Counted from the first letter of the stretch, positions 47,894 through 61,400 are shown. The stretch is DNA of 64,000 bases from Sphagnum compactum (GCA_965153455.1 OZ234503.1:2542001-2606000), one strand, 5' to 3'. The notes: generated from the sequence alone by a model not told the origin. Numbers and translations: made by a program.

Positions 47894-49400
47894 AATCTTC
47901 CCTGCGTAGGCAATTCTACATGTAGCATCTTGCCTGCATGGGAAGCAATTTGACACTTCCAAGTACTGAAATTGTCTAAGATCCCCCCTTTTTTTTAGCA
48001 TCTCTGAAGGTGCCATTTTCCTCCTCCCATTTCCATTTCCTCTTTGCAGAATTCCATTTCCAGCTTCTGTACAGGACTTGGATTTGAGGGTTCAGCCATT
48101 GTTTGGTATTGTTTAGGTGGAGGATAATGTTTCTGAAAGAGGGCAGCTAGGTTCACAGCATAGTGGGCGAGCAGCATCACCCTTGCTCTTATGGAGTTAG
48201 TTGCTAGCTTTGATTCTCTACAGGCTGTTCACCCTGGCATCTATGGCTAAGGTAATCCAGTTGGCCACTTTAGTTTTGGACATGTGTGCGTTGTGGGTTA
48301 AATTCCTAAGAAGAGGTATTTTGGACCTTAAAGTTGGCACTTGTGCCTTGAATGTATTTTCTTGATGTTCTGATGCTATCCCCATATGCATGCCAGTGTT
48401 ATTGTGCATGTGCAGTCAGGAGTTGAGAACTAATGAGTTGGAACACTTTTAGCAGCATGATAGTTTGTACAGCCAGGTATGCTTTTTCCCCTTTCATACA
48501 ATCTATAACTGTACTGTTTTGGGCATTCATTTTTGATGCATATTAATGGGTGACCTTTCTTGGCTGGTGTGGAAGAGACTTGCCTGCATGAAAAGGTCCT
48601 GTATATTCCTCAGCCTCTGTTCTGGGAGAAGCGTTTCTTGCTCTTGCATGACATCCTGGTTGTGGTCTTTTATGTGAGATACATATATGTGTGTATGTTT
48701 GTGTATATAGTCTATATGTGTACATGGGTATTCACATCTGTGTTAATGTAAATATTCATGAGAGTTTTATATCCATGTATACTAGTGTGACCTGTGCTGT
48801 TGGCCCGAGTGTTACCATGTTCTCAACTGATTTTTCTTCCTTCCAAAACCTGGTTTTTGGGAATTTATTTGAGTTTTCAGCGGCAGAAATCAATTGAAAA
48901 TCAATATCTTCCACATTCTGAATCCAAATTTTACCAAATAAATTCCATTAAATCCTGCTCACCAAGATCTTGTCAACAACACCAAAAGCACATTCCAATA
49001 CCTCCAAAGTTTTCAGCTATGATGTAATTTGATTTTCAGTGAAGAAATCATTCAGTATTAAAGAACTTTTGCACCCCAAGTACAATTTTCATGGAACCAA
49101 GCCCATGCACCCCTTGCCCATGTCGAGAGCTTTCCAAAGACACCAAGAACATGATCTGAAGTGTCCTGGTTTGGTGGATCTCAAACTACAAGCCTAAACA
49201 AAACAAAACAAAATGAACCACCTTCATAAATAGATCTATATACGACATATGTACATATTCCTGCCTGTGCAACTGAGTAGACGACTGAGCAGAAGCAGTA
49301 AGCAGAAAGCTGGATTTTTGATAATGTGTTGATTAATAAGTTTTCATCAAAGTGATACTTCTGCAAGTTTGTAAACACAAGTTGGAAGTCTCAAGTGGTG
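47894..49400. other. 3' UTR and intergenic spacer downstream of VAMP
   Basis: No further gene recognised. A stretch rich in TATG/TGTG words (48675-48740) gives spurious Tyr/Val-rich frames. The downstream part becomes AT-rich. Confidence 0.5.
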
Positions 49401-50584
49401 CTAGGGCTCATGACTTTTGAATGTGAACTTTGATTGAGGAGTTTCAAAACTTTCGAAAGTTGGAGCTCTTGAAAAGACATTTTAATATCTTATCACATGC
49501 TTTATTTGAAGGTCGTTTGACTCTGTTTTAAAAAATAATTTAATAATTGAGATTTAAATTGCTAGTTTGATTCTTAAAACTTAAAAAAAAATCAAAACTT
49601 GAGCTTCATATTTCCAAATGGAAAATGTGAGCTCATTTTCAACATCTACACTTGAAAAGCTTTGATGAGCTTTTATTGTGATGTGAACATCAACATGTCA
49701 AACATAAAATATATGACGAAAATAAATATCAAACTTGTTTAATCTATTCAATAATCATGTACTTCGTGATTTGAATTTAATTTCATTACGAAATCACATC
49801 ATTACACTATTGTTCATTATAGACGGTATGTACATCGGAGCTTTTGAAAGGAACGTTTTAAATCAATGTCATGTCTTTACAATTAAAATAAAAGCATTAC
49901 AAAATGAAATGTAATTACTTGTGTTTGCCTAGCATATAATATGAGTACTAATATTGAAAAACATGCAAATTGGGGTCTGTGCTTAAGGCAATAATTCTAG
50001 CCTTATATCACAACTAGCTTGGTATTGGGACATGAGATAATGTCAGGTGTAATTGTGTTATATTTGTTAACCTCTAGGTATAAAAATAAAGACCTATAAC
50101 CAAGACTAGTCTAGGTATGTTCAAAAGTTGATAGTAGGTACTAATCCAACATTAATAATCATGAAATTAAATAATGTGAATTTGATTATATATTTTTCAC
50201 ATGTAATTAATATAACAAAACATATTGTAATTGAATTTATGCCCTAAAATTAACTTATTTTTAGTTTTTGAAAAAAAATTCCAATAAAAATCTATAAAAT
50301 TAAATAAATGATGAAATTAAATAATAAGATGGAATTTTTTAGTTTACATTTTACTTTAAAAATAAACATTAAAAATGATATAATGTCTATACATTGCATT
50401 TTAAAGGCATTATAATATTCAATGTAAGTGTCAAACTAAAAAATGAATAAAATTAAACAATGAAATGAAAGATATGTGAAGTCGACTTTATTATGAATTA
50501 AAATAATTACATAATAATATTTTAATGCGAAAATTTTAAAACAGACATGTGTTTATATTTATGCAATCACATTATTAATCATCA
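49401..50584. other. AT-rich spacer
   Basis: No gene or element recognised. Confidence 0.5.
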
Positions 50585-50589
50585 AGTGA

Positions 50590-50722
50590 TGTTGTGGTTG
50601 AATGATTAAGGATTTAGCTTGTGGTCATGGAGGTGGAAAGTTCAAATATCATTTGTGACATCCTATAGTTATTATGAACCCTAAATTCATATACCGATTT
50701 GGCAAGGAGAAAAAAAAAAAAA
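50590..50722 (+). mobile_element. Probable tRNA-derived SINE relic with poly(A) tail
   Basis: The head has an A-box-like gtggttgaatgattaagg (50595-50612) and, about 35 bp on, a B-box-like aaagttcaaatatc (50637-50650), the spacing of a tRNA promoter and of plant SINE heads. A body of about 50 bp follows, ending in a run of about 15 A (from about 50709). No clear target duplication was found; a (CA)n run follows. The call rests on box spacing plus tail. Confidence 0.5.
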
Positions 50723-51400
50723 GACACATATATACACTATACACAGACACACACACACACATGTATTCATAAGGTCTAATGATGAATTGCAAGTCCAAAT
50801 AGCATGGTGACCTATACGGTTTAGTCACATTATATTATATATAAAATTTAAAAAGTGCATTTTTAAAAAGGAATCCAAGTAGTGGGTCCAACCATCAAAC
50901 ACATTGTGATGACATGTCAATAATCTAACATAAATTTATTAGTATTATTACTAGAATAGAAAATAAATTTAAAAAGGTTTTTACAATATTCTTATTCTTG
51001 CCATGTTGATTAGCCTTTTAGTCGACATAGATATCACACATTTGAGCCTTTTTGTCATCATCAATCAGTTGTTGCCATAAATGACTAATTTGTATTGTTT
51101 TGATTAAGTCTAAAATTGTCTAGTGTTTGAAATGATTGAAATTTTAGTTCAGAAAGATAGGGTAAAAAAAGACAAGACATGTTGTAATGATTTTCATTTT
51201 GAAAAATTGGGATTTGTTGGCAATCAAAGAGTGGGAATGCAACTTAAGATCTTGGGAGTCTTTTCCTTTTTGACTTTCATAGTGAGTTTTATTTCCCTTG
51301 GTTCATGCCATGCTTTGGGCTTACTTAGTTTAGCTTGCCTTGTTTTGCCTCAACCTTTGGTCCCAATCCCCAAACTAAAGTCATGACATTAAGAATGTAA
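50723..51400. other. Spacer with a (CA)n microsatellite at about 50743-50761
   Basis: A plus frame at 51123-51386 (87 codons) has no family similarity or codon signature that I recognise, and is not called as a gene. Confidence 0.45.
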
Positions 51401-51519
51401 GAATTGACGATTGTTGGAGGAGTAAGCCTTCAACATCATGGGTCAAAAATGCTTTCGATACTTGATGACATCATAAGAAATTGGATACAATGAAGCTATT
51501 TGAAGATTTGCAGGAAGAA

Positions 51520-52130
51520 GACCCCAAAAACTGGATTAATTGCCTTGTAGGTGGCAAAGGAGAATGATGACCTCCACCAATAATCTAAGTTTGCCTTCCG
51601 GATTGCTTCTGGTTTTCTACATTGTTAAAATCTATTTTGATGTTTCTGCATGTTCTGACTCTTGTTTTTTCGCAGCATTGTGTCAGCCAAGTGATAAGAT
51701 CAAGAGAAGAGACAAATGTTATTCTTGATAGTAAATTTGATTTCAAAGTTCAACAATCAAACAGACACTATTTGTTAACAAGTGAGGTCCAATTACGAAT
51801 GCTGCAATTTGTAGATAAAATGTAGCTGGTTTTGAGAGAGACAAAGAAATCAGACTTCTTAAGTTAAAGAACAGTCCTGATAGTCCAGCTTGTGCAACTC
51901 CAGAATTGGAGAACCAATGTTGCAGGGATAGAAGCCACAGGTAAGGTCCAGAAAGGAAGAAGCTTCAGAAGTGAAAAAGCTCCATGTGAAGATAGGAGAA
52001 GAGGTGATTATCAACAACATCACAGCCTGCAATGCAATGGACAAAGCATGACTAGGAAAACAGAAAATCTGGGATCCTGGAGAGGGAATTTACATCAGAC
52101 TGCTTTTCATATTTACAGCCAGAATTGACT
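51520..52130 (+). pseudogene. Unrecognised exon-like segments (possible gene relic)
   Basis: Several short stretches look like exons. At 51677-51825 an acceptor (tttttcgcag) is followed by an open frame with HCVSQVIRSREETNVIL, HYLLTSEVQLRMLQF and VDKM, then a stop. At about 51868-51940 a frame with LKNSPDSPACATPELENQCC ends at a donor-like ccacag|gtaagg. At about 51974-52045 there is KLHVKIGEEVIINNITACNA then MDKA and a stop. The pieces are collinear on the plus strand but in different frames. I do not recognise the family. They could be a decayed gene, exons missed by hand or chance. Confidence 0.3.
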
Positions 52131-52458
52131 TCATCTCCCTCAAAAAGATGTGATGGCACACCCACCTGAAGTAAGATGGTGCTCCTGGGTCTATAAGTAC
52201 AAAACTGGGTAAACCCCATGTCACGTCATGTGGTTGTAGTTCACCGTTTGGATCATAGTGTCTGTTTTGGGGAGTCACAGAGAAACCTCTAGGTTGAAAA
52301 CACAAAGTCAGTAGTCTCACTATCTCTTGGTATGGTACATCGCAGTCTATGATCAGCAAAGTCAAGGTGATGACAATTGAAAAGGCTTTAGCATCCCATC
52401 TCAAAATCCTAGTGCTGTAGCAACTTTTGCATGCTCATTGAAACTCAGTTACATCTAC

Positions 52459-55400
52459 TTAATCAGAATCACCTTCCTGTTTGCCAAGAGTGCTTGGATT
52501 TTCAACGTCTAACTTGCGAGTCTGGCGATTGAAGAGGTCAGCAATATCTGAAGGTGAGCTTGCAGTCTCAGGGTTCTTGTCCGTTCTCACTGAAATGAAT
52601 CGAGGGAAACGCATGGAGATCCCACGAGTTGGATGAACAAGACCAATTCCTGCCTGATGCACAGGTGATATTGTAAGATCTGCATACAGTTGAAAGGGAA
52701 ATAGCAGAAACCCCAGTTAAACTTTTGATCTGGTCCAAGAATGAGTAACAGTTTGATCTCAATGACAAAGGATAGGAGACACTATGAGGACCTTACCAGC
52801 ACCAGCAATCTCCCAAACCACTTTAGTAGAAAACCACACATCACATTCCTCCCCTGTTTGATAGTAAACTGGCTTCCTTGGTAGCAAATGTCCCTCAGAA
52901 AAAAATAATTTAGTCTGTCATCCAAAGAAAAACCCTTGTATTAGATGCAACCTTTTGTTTAAGTTGAAATCACCAGGAATGTCAAAACAGCAATCATTCC
53001 GTTTCCAAAACAGTCTCTTTGGCCACAACTGCAGTTCATGAAAACAGTGGATAGATACTGTTGTCCTCAGTATTTCACAGTGAGATGACCCACCTCTTTA
53101 TAAAAAGCATCAGAGAAACCTGACATAACACGACAGACACTCTGATACTCCTCACGGTCAGGGTCGTAGCATGCCAACAAGTATGGGCTGTACCTGCAAC
53201 CACTCCAGCAGGAGACTTTCATACCGTCAGGCCACCACATTCGTCAGTCTTAAAACCAAACCTGCAAAAGCTTTGTTCAACCTCTATTTGTTAGGAACAA
53301 TTTGTATACCATATTTTCATATCATGAAACTTTGCAACCTGCTACTACGTCAGGATTCTCTACAGTATTAGAGTCACTTGCCAGCCAGCTTTGCGGCCAT
53401 TGCCATGCCATGCTCCTATGGGCACTAGATCCAAAGTATCATGTAATCCTTCCACGTAGTCTCTCTTTACCTGTAATAACCCAGTGATGACAGTTTGCTG
53501 GTTATTAAGTGAAGGAAATTAGCTCAATGAAGTGCAACACATGAAAGTAGAAATAGCAAGCAAATAGCTGTTCCCAACATCACATGAGATCCTCAACTGA
53601 TATGGGCCACATAGGACTGTACCTTCAGCCAGGAATCTGATCTCTTGGAAGCCATGTAAGTGGCATCATCATCAAGAGACTTTCCCATGAGCCCTTCACA
53701 AGAGGAAGCCAATGCCTCCTCAAAAAATGAAGTCAACCTCTGCAAAGTTGTTTCAGAGTCTGGCTGAGCGTCAGCTGCTTCCACCTTCATCAATACCAAG
53801 AGAGGCAGTTACAACAGAGGTAATGCACATATAGATTTGCAACTTGTGACTGAGAAATTGGAAGAACTCAGTCAGAAACAACAAGGAAACTGGACACTGA
53901 AAGTACTTCTTATCAGATGCTTAAGGACTCTTTTGCAGTTGAGAGGGATGAACTCACTGTGATCTCACTGGCATAACAAAAATATCCAGACCTCACATTG
54001 GGAAACAGTTCCTGCATGCCTGCAATGCAGCAGACACAGTGAGGGTGGGTCAATAAACCAAACAACAACTGTCTTGGCACTTGTTGAGAAAAATTATACC
54101 AAATCAGATTGTGAAACTTTCAATCAAGGTGACTACAACAGGGCTGTTGAACTACAATACAACTTGAGACTATGTAACATTACACAAGTTACGTGCATTT
54201 GCCTGAGTTCCTTACATTTCCGTCTTTTTCGCAGAGGATTCTTTACAAGCCTACATCACAGAAAACCAAAGAGTACATGAATGGGATTAGACTCCTACTC
54301 ATGATACTACAAAACTGAGGCCATTCACAAGATTGTCAGAATCTCAAGACAAGAACGAGACAAAGGTATTTACAATATCTGTCTATGTAATTGCAGAGAA
54401 GCCTCCAAAACAATAATTTAAACATAACATGACAATGAGTGCAGTCATAACCTTACAAGAGTCGCTCACAAAGTGTCAGACAATCACCTTCATTATAAAT
54501 AGCACTGCCATGACTACCCACAGTGGGTGTAGATAAGTTTATGAAAATTTGTCCAGGAAGGTACTTACAATTCACCATTGGCAAACATGAGGTCGAACAA
54601 GAAAACACAAACAGAGACCTGTCCACAGCCATACTCAGCTTCAGTCACAAGGATGGGAGGAAGAGACAAGAGTGGCAGGAGAATGATTGCTGACTAAATA
54701 TGCAACAATATATCTCTACATACCTTTAAGCATGGAAGTGTTAGAGAAACAGAACCTACAAGAGTCATTTGTGAAAATAGAGCACACCAAAACAATATAA
54801 TCAGCCTCACCTTGATATTTTGGACATTGATGATGCCTCCATCCCGAGTACCCCTTTCTCGAGTGCTCAAATGTTGGAAAGCCATCAGCTTGTTCCCATT
54901 CTCCCTGTTGACAGCTACCACCTGCAACTCAAAAGCCCTTCACCCAACTATGACATGGACTTGTGGAGAGACAAAAAGCCAGACAATGGACAACAGCTCA
55001 GAAAGCCAATGGCCCAATCAAAATCAGAAGTCATCAGAAAGAGAAAGCAAGGTGTCCATTGTCACCTCAGCATCAATGATGAAAGAACTTGTTTGGGGCT
55101 GCATAGCTGCTCGAACAATATCTGCAACATCTGGGAAACGCGAGGTGGAGTCATCACCATTACGGGAAAAGATTCGAACTGATCCATCAGGCTGCAGGTG
55201 AATCTGTGCTCGCTGCCCATCATACCTGCAAATAAGGGGTCATACAATTATTGTTATACATGAGATTGCAGAGAAATGTCCACAACAATGCTTTGTGGAT
55301 AACACAACAATGAGTACAGTTGTAACCTTATGAGAGTCACTTACAAAGTGTCAGACCATCACCTTCATTGTGAATAGCAGCAACGAGCTGCCATGACTAC

Positions 55401-58400
55401 CCACTGACTTCATCAGCTCCTAACAGTAGTGTAGATAAGTTCATAATAATCAGCCCAAAATTTTGGGCAAACCATCATACAAGTTTATCTGCATTGAGAG
55501 TTTCTATCACTTTTCTGGAAGCAGCAGGAAGACTCAGTCATGATGTTGGCAAGCACTCAAGAGACATGGCCAATAAAAAAGTCAGTAGTATCCTCATTCA
55601 CGGTGCAGCCTTCTTGTGAGGGCAAGGCTTGTAACAGTACAACCATACAATCATATGTAGTTTAGTACAGAACAAATGGCTCCATACAATCAATAAGCAA
55701 AAAGAAAACTCAAGCTCTGCTTGGCCCATATTCCAAGAAGGAAGTCAGAGTCAAATGGCACAAGACCTCCCAGAAAGATATTAAGATAATGTCAGGTTTC
55801 ACAAATCATATATTTTAAAAAATCATGGGCCAGTCTACTCATATGTCAGATATCTCAAAGTCAAGCAACGATCAAGCACACAGACATTGGTGATATTGAA
55901 TTGCCTCTTCCATTGGATGACAAGCTTGGTGACTCTCAATTATTGTTATGTTAAAACTGGTGAGGGAGTTCACGTGAGTGTGGCAAATTACTTGTATTCA
56001 CAGCTGAAGGCTTTCCCCTGAAATCGTTTTACCACCTCTGAGATGCCATTAGTGATCCTGCCATGTGGTCCAGTCATTAGTTAGTAAGTAAGGCCCCTTA
56101 AAGGAGAAGTACAACATGGCAATGACAGATACAAGATACACACAGATAACAGGTGATGAGATAGAGGCACATACTTTGCAAGCATTGGCTTGATGGGAGT
56201 CCCCAAAGACACTCTCACACTTGAAGCCAATGACTCAGTTCCTTCACTAATCAACATGGGAACCAGCAAGTCCTGCATGTGCAAGGGCCAAAGATGCACT
56301 TCACGTTCCTGTGCAAAATTGGTGCTAATCTCTCCACAAATCCAGAGTTCAATAAAGCTTTGTAACAAAAAGATATAGGTTGTATCATGCATCAGATCAC
56401 GGACCAGATTTGGAAGAAAATTGTATGCCTCTACAACTGCTGATGCTGCTTCCTGTGTAATCACCAGAGTAATGCTCAGAACATAAACATCACAGATGGC
56501 CAACTATAATTTCACAATAAGATGAAGTCAAACTCAACTACCAAAGGAGGGATAGTTAATGGGTATGCCTTTCTGAATCACTCTTTGTCAAGTGCATAGG
56601 GTGACACCTCCCATGCAGACCCAGAGAATCAGAACCCAGGAACTCACCAAAATCAGTTGGTGTACTGACCATAGGGCTGTCTTTTCGACACTATCAACTC
56701 TTCACATCTCTGGGAGACCCACAGCTAAACAATATTTGTAGTCTGACTCCAAAATCCCATTCTACCAATGAGAGGAGACACAAAAATCTTACAACCAAAA
56801 GCCTTGTGACAAGTGACAGCATTGGTGGATTTTTACTAAAGCAAGAAGCTAACCTGAAGCTTTGCCTTCAAACTGGCCTGGGCCTTGTCTACAGGAAGAT
56901 CTGAGGGAAGACTGCGATGAAAGACAACAGCCTGAGCCAAAGCAGGTAGCATCGTTCCCATTGTTGCACCTATCCTCATGTTTTGCACCTGGAAAGTTTT
57001 AGAAGCTTAGAGACCCTGGGTACCCTTGGCCCCTAATTTGTGGCTTGGGGTCTTTGAAAACCATTTCATATAACAATACAAATCTTTGAGCAAGAACAGG
57101 GAGAACATGAACTATAGTAATCTGCAAGTGCATTCACATGAAGTCATGTAAAGAGAAAAGGTACATTGAGTTAAAATCTCATCCCTGACCAGTCCATGGA
57201 ACAGTACAAGTAAATGAGATAAACCCATAAGAGAAAGCTAAGTAAATCAGCAATCCGGGGCTTGCAGCATAATACTGCATATATCTACTACTAGATGCAT
57301 AAGAATCTTACCAATGTGCGTACAATGTACTTGGTCTCCTTCTCCCTACAAGCTCGAATAAGTCCAAGTACTAGAGCCTTTTTGCGAGCTCCACTTCCAC
57401 TTCCTGTCTCTTTGCTGCACACTGGACAGTTAATGAAAAAGTCTGCAATTTGCTTTCACATCTTCTCTAACTAAATTTTCTGCACACTTAACATAGGCAA
57501 CTGCATACCACTCCTTCAGACTAAACTTTAGCCAATAATATTCTACATTGCTATTCCCACAACCTTTGGCTACAGCACAGGCAATGACACACATGATAAA
57601 TCCTAGAAGGTCTTTCAAAAGGATATACTTGCTCCCTCAGTTACCAAACACACTGACAAGATACCAGATTACTCCACATGGAACTGACACTATGAGAAGG
57701 TCTTGTGTACCTTATTTGATGCAGGGTGGAAAAAACTTGACGGATGCGGAGAGCTGGTGGTGGCCTCAACATGGACTGGTTCTGCCGGCATGACTGTGCA
57801 ACATCACCTAGTAACATCCTACCATTGAATTGCATGTGAAGAATATTCTACAATCCACAAAATGACCTATTCACTTCTCTGTTTGGGAACAAATTTTCAA
57901 CTGGGTGTAGAAAAATAAGATGAATCCTGAAATCTATAGCAAGTGGATATGCAAAGAAAACACAAAGAAGACAAAGCTGCATATCTCCTCCTGACATGAA
58001 TATCGTCTGAACCTGTTTTCTTCTTGATGAAGAAAAAGTAAATTTGCAACCTACCAAGGTCCCCCATGATGTTATACATCTCTCTCAGCTTTGCTCTTTG
58101 GGTTCCAGTTGCGTCACTAATTGCAGCCGCTACTGTGCTGCCGCCAATATTGAGATCCTTCAGACAATTCAAAGCAAAGATAAAGCTACCACAACAAGTT
58201 AAGCACCCTACATAGCAGTCTAAAGACAATTCATTCTCAAATCAACCACCGACACAAGGTTTAATGAAAACTACTGTGGCAGGAAGAAAACTCCATCAGC
58301 AAATGTGCCAAGAGAGGCTTACAGTGTTCTCAAAACCAGGAGCAATACCATTGGTCGCAAGATAGATGGCAGGGAGTACATCCTCTGGTGATAAAGCCAA

Positions 58401-61400
58401 TAAACTGTACAAGCAAAAAATGTACACAAAGTCAGTAGAGCAGGTAACCAAACATTTGCATGTAAAAGTGTAAAGAGTCATAAAAGTGATGGAGAAAACT
58501 TGAATACACTTCATTCTAGATGATTCAAACCAGCTGAAACATTTGCTAAATCTGATCAGATGCACAAAGTGTACATCAAGAAATGCACAACTGGTCACAA
58601 AGATATGTAACCAAATCTCTGGACATTGACATGGAAATCTGCAATCCCAGAATCTGCTAATACAGGATAGAAGCACACCTCCGGAACATGTTGCAAAGCA
58701 TATCAACAGTCCTCAGGCGCCCACTTTCCTGCTCCACCAAATCAAAGGTACGTGCCAGGTGGAGATAAGGAGCAGGCTCCCCCATCCTCCAGCAGGCTGC
58801 GAGATAAGGATCGATCAAAAATATAAGATGCTCCTGCTCTGCATTCCTTATTCTAACAAAATCTGATGTTACATGTGCGTCCCCCCCAGGTTTTCAAAAG
58901 TTCCACCAACATAACCTTGACTATTGACAGGATTTCTTGGCTGATAGATCCACTGAGTTAACTTGTTCCTACATTCTGAGGGTTATGCGCTCCACCCTCT
59001 TTTCCAAGGATATCCATATAATCACAGAAGGAACAATGGTCAGCTAATTTGTGACATGCCAAGGAGAGAAGGACCAATTGACAACAGTATACAGGGCTTG
59101 AAATGATTACAAACCATGTGCTATTGGATTGTATTTGCCTACTGGCCAAACAATAGAGCCATCTGGCTTCTGCTCTGAGGCTGGATCACTTGTTGGGTGA
59201 ACATGTGATTGCACCTTGGACATTGAGCACATGATCTCAGCTGAATTGCCACAAGCACTTGCTAAGCCTGCTCCCATGTCTACAGTAGCTAGCCTGTCTT
59301 TGTCACCCTCTACTTCTGGTGACAATGCCACTCTCTGTTGATCATCTTCACTGGTTGCATCAATATCCCGAGTGCTTTCAGAATTAATAGGATTACATGG
59401 TGGAGATTGTCCTCTTTCAGAACCCAGATTTTCCCTGTAGTATAAATCTAAGGCCATGCCTACATCTCCACTTGCATTTTGAAGAAATACTTGAGCAGCT
59501 TCTTTGGTTATGTTCCCAGCCAGGACTGACAGGAGCTGGTCCACTTTGTCATTACACTCGCCCAAGTCTTTCTCAGCGCTTGGCAAAGACTTGCCAACAA
59601 TTTCCTCAACTGGAGAGGTCACAACATCAACTACGTCACCATCTCGTCTACTTGGATCAACTTCTGTCGAGATATTTGGCCTTTGCACCGCCTGGGGGCT
59701 GTCCTTGCCTCCAGTCAAGCTGACTGACTGAATCTCTTCGATTTGGGTGCTGCTAACCTGATTGTCAACACCTAAATCATTCATGCTTGGAGTAAACTTT
59801 GGGGCTACTTTCTCAAAAAAGTTCAGGATTGTTGGCTGCAACCCTTGCTTTCTCCTTTGAGGTGGAAGAGCCACTGGTGCTTTTGACTTACTTGTTCCAG
59901 TTCTAGTAGAGGAACGAGAGTGGGATTTAGTGTTAGAATTTGAAACCTTGGATAATTTTTTTGGTCCCACCTTCTTTCCATTTTGGCTATCTTTAGGGCT
60001 TGCTAATGGTGTTAACCATACCTGGTTTCTCTCAAAAGACTCAATACTCTGGCTCTCTGCTACAGCTACACTTCTATTATCTTCCCTAAAACTCAAAGAA
60101 ATTCCTAAAGATGCTCCAGTTTCCGTTGCTTGGCCAGTAACTCCAGCATCATCTTGCACAGATTCTTGTTCATAATACAGAGAGACTGCCACCTGCACAT
60201 CCCCTTTGGCTTGCTCTAGCAGCATATCAATCTGAGCATCACTAAGGCAAATCGGAAGGATCAACTTCAGCTGGTCCTTCTTTTCTACATGAGACACCCT
60301 GCTAGATGGTACTCCCAAATCCATTAAACTTGTCTCTGGAGTTTGCAATCCAACCCCAATTCGACTATCAATAGCCATGGCAGACACAGTACATTTGCCA
60401 CTTTCTTGAGTCTTCTGTTCAGGAATTGTGCCTGAACCTGTTTAGCACATTCCAGAAGGATAATCATATACACAGATCCAGAACAAGGAGCACGCACTGC
60501 AGAGGTTACAAGGAATTTAAAACACAATGATAGCTATCAGCATTTCAGTTATTTAATAAACCCTAAACCCTACACTCTCTGACACTATCCCAACACTCAC
60601 TATGTGAGAGACAAAACAGCCAGGGCTCTACATTTACCAAATAATCATAGTCTAACCTCTTTGAATCACCAGGTCATTTTGAGTCCTTTCTCCTCCAGTC
60701 CCTGCATTGAGTTCTTCATTGTCCCGGCGACGTTTTCTTGCTCCTCTTCCAAATGCTGCCTTAGGTGGCAGCTGATAGCTTGTCTCTGCACCTAGATCAG
60801 AAGGTGAAAGCCAAGAATTATAAAGAGACTTATGCCTCTCTCACTTGCCAAAGAAAGAAAGATTAATGAAAGCTCAATCAACAAACAAAAAAAGACCAAA
60901 TGAAAGTAAGTATGCTGTCCATCTCTTCCTACTTTAGAGGTCAAAGTTAACTTACCATTCTCTGGGCAGTTCTGAACTTTATTTGCAGACTCTGCTTTTG
61001 TTCCACCTGCTCCAACAGCCTTGCTTGCAGAATTTCCGCCACCAAGAGAGCAGGCTTCCAGATCAGCTTGCTCTCTCTTCAAATTATTGCTTTCTTTGAT
61101 AACTGCCTTCTGACTGAATCCTCTCAAAAACTTTTTCTTGCTAGCTGTTTCATCTACTAGGTTTCGAAAGTGCATTCGCATTGCAGCCACTGCTTTGCCC
61201 TCCATCCCCTTCCCTTCAAGCCCAACAGTGGGAATGATCTCTTTAGGCCTAAGAAAGGCGATATATTCTCTGAGTTCATCATAATTCGAATGCTCACTGT
61301 AGGGCACTAAGTGAATCTCACAGGCACCTTTCCTCTTCACAGAAAACACCTTCTTTTTTATTTCATAAGTCCAACCAGTTGGGACAAAGCCAACAACTTG

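Noticed and set aside
51123-51386. 87-codon plus ORF
   Set aside because: No motif or splice context; length is within chance for the region.
55300-55400. Box C/D snoRNA in the dispersed intronic repeat (TGATG and CTGA words, short terminal stem in some copies)
   Set aside because: The C-like and D-like boxes are in the wrong places and the terminal stem is not kept in all copies; repeat is more likely mobile.
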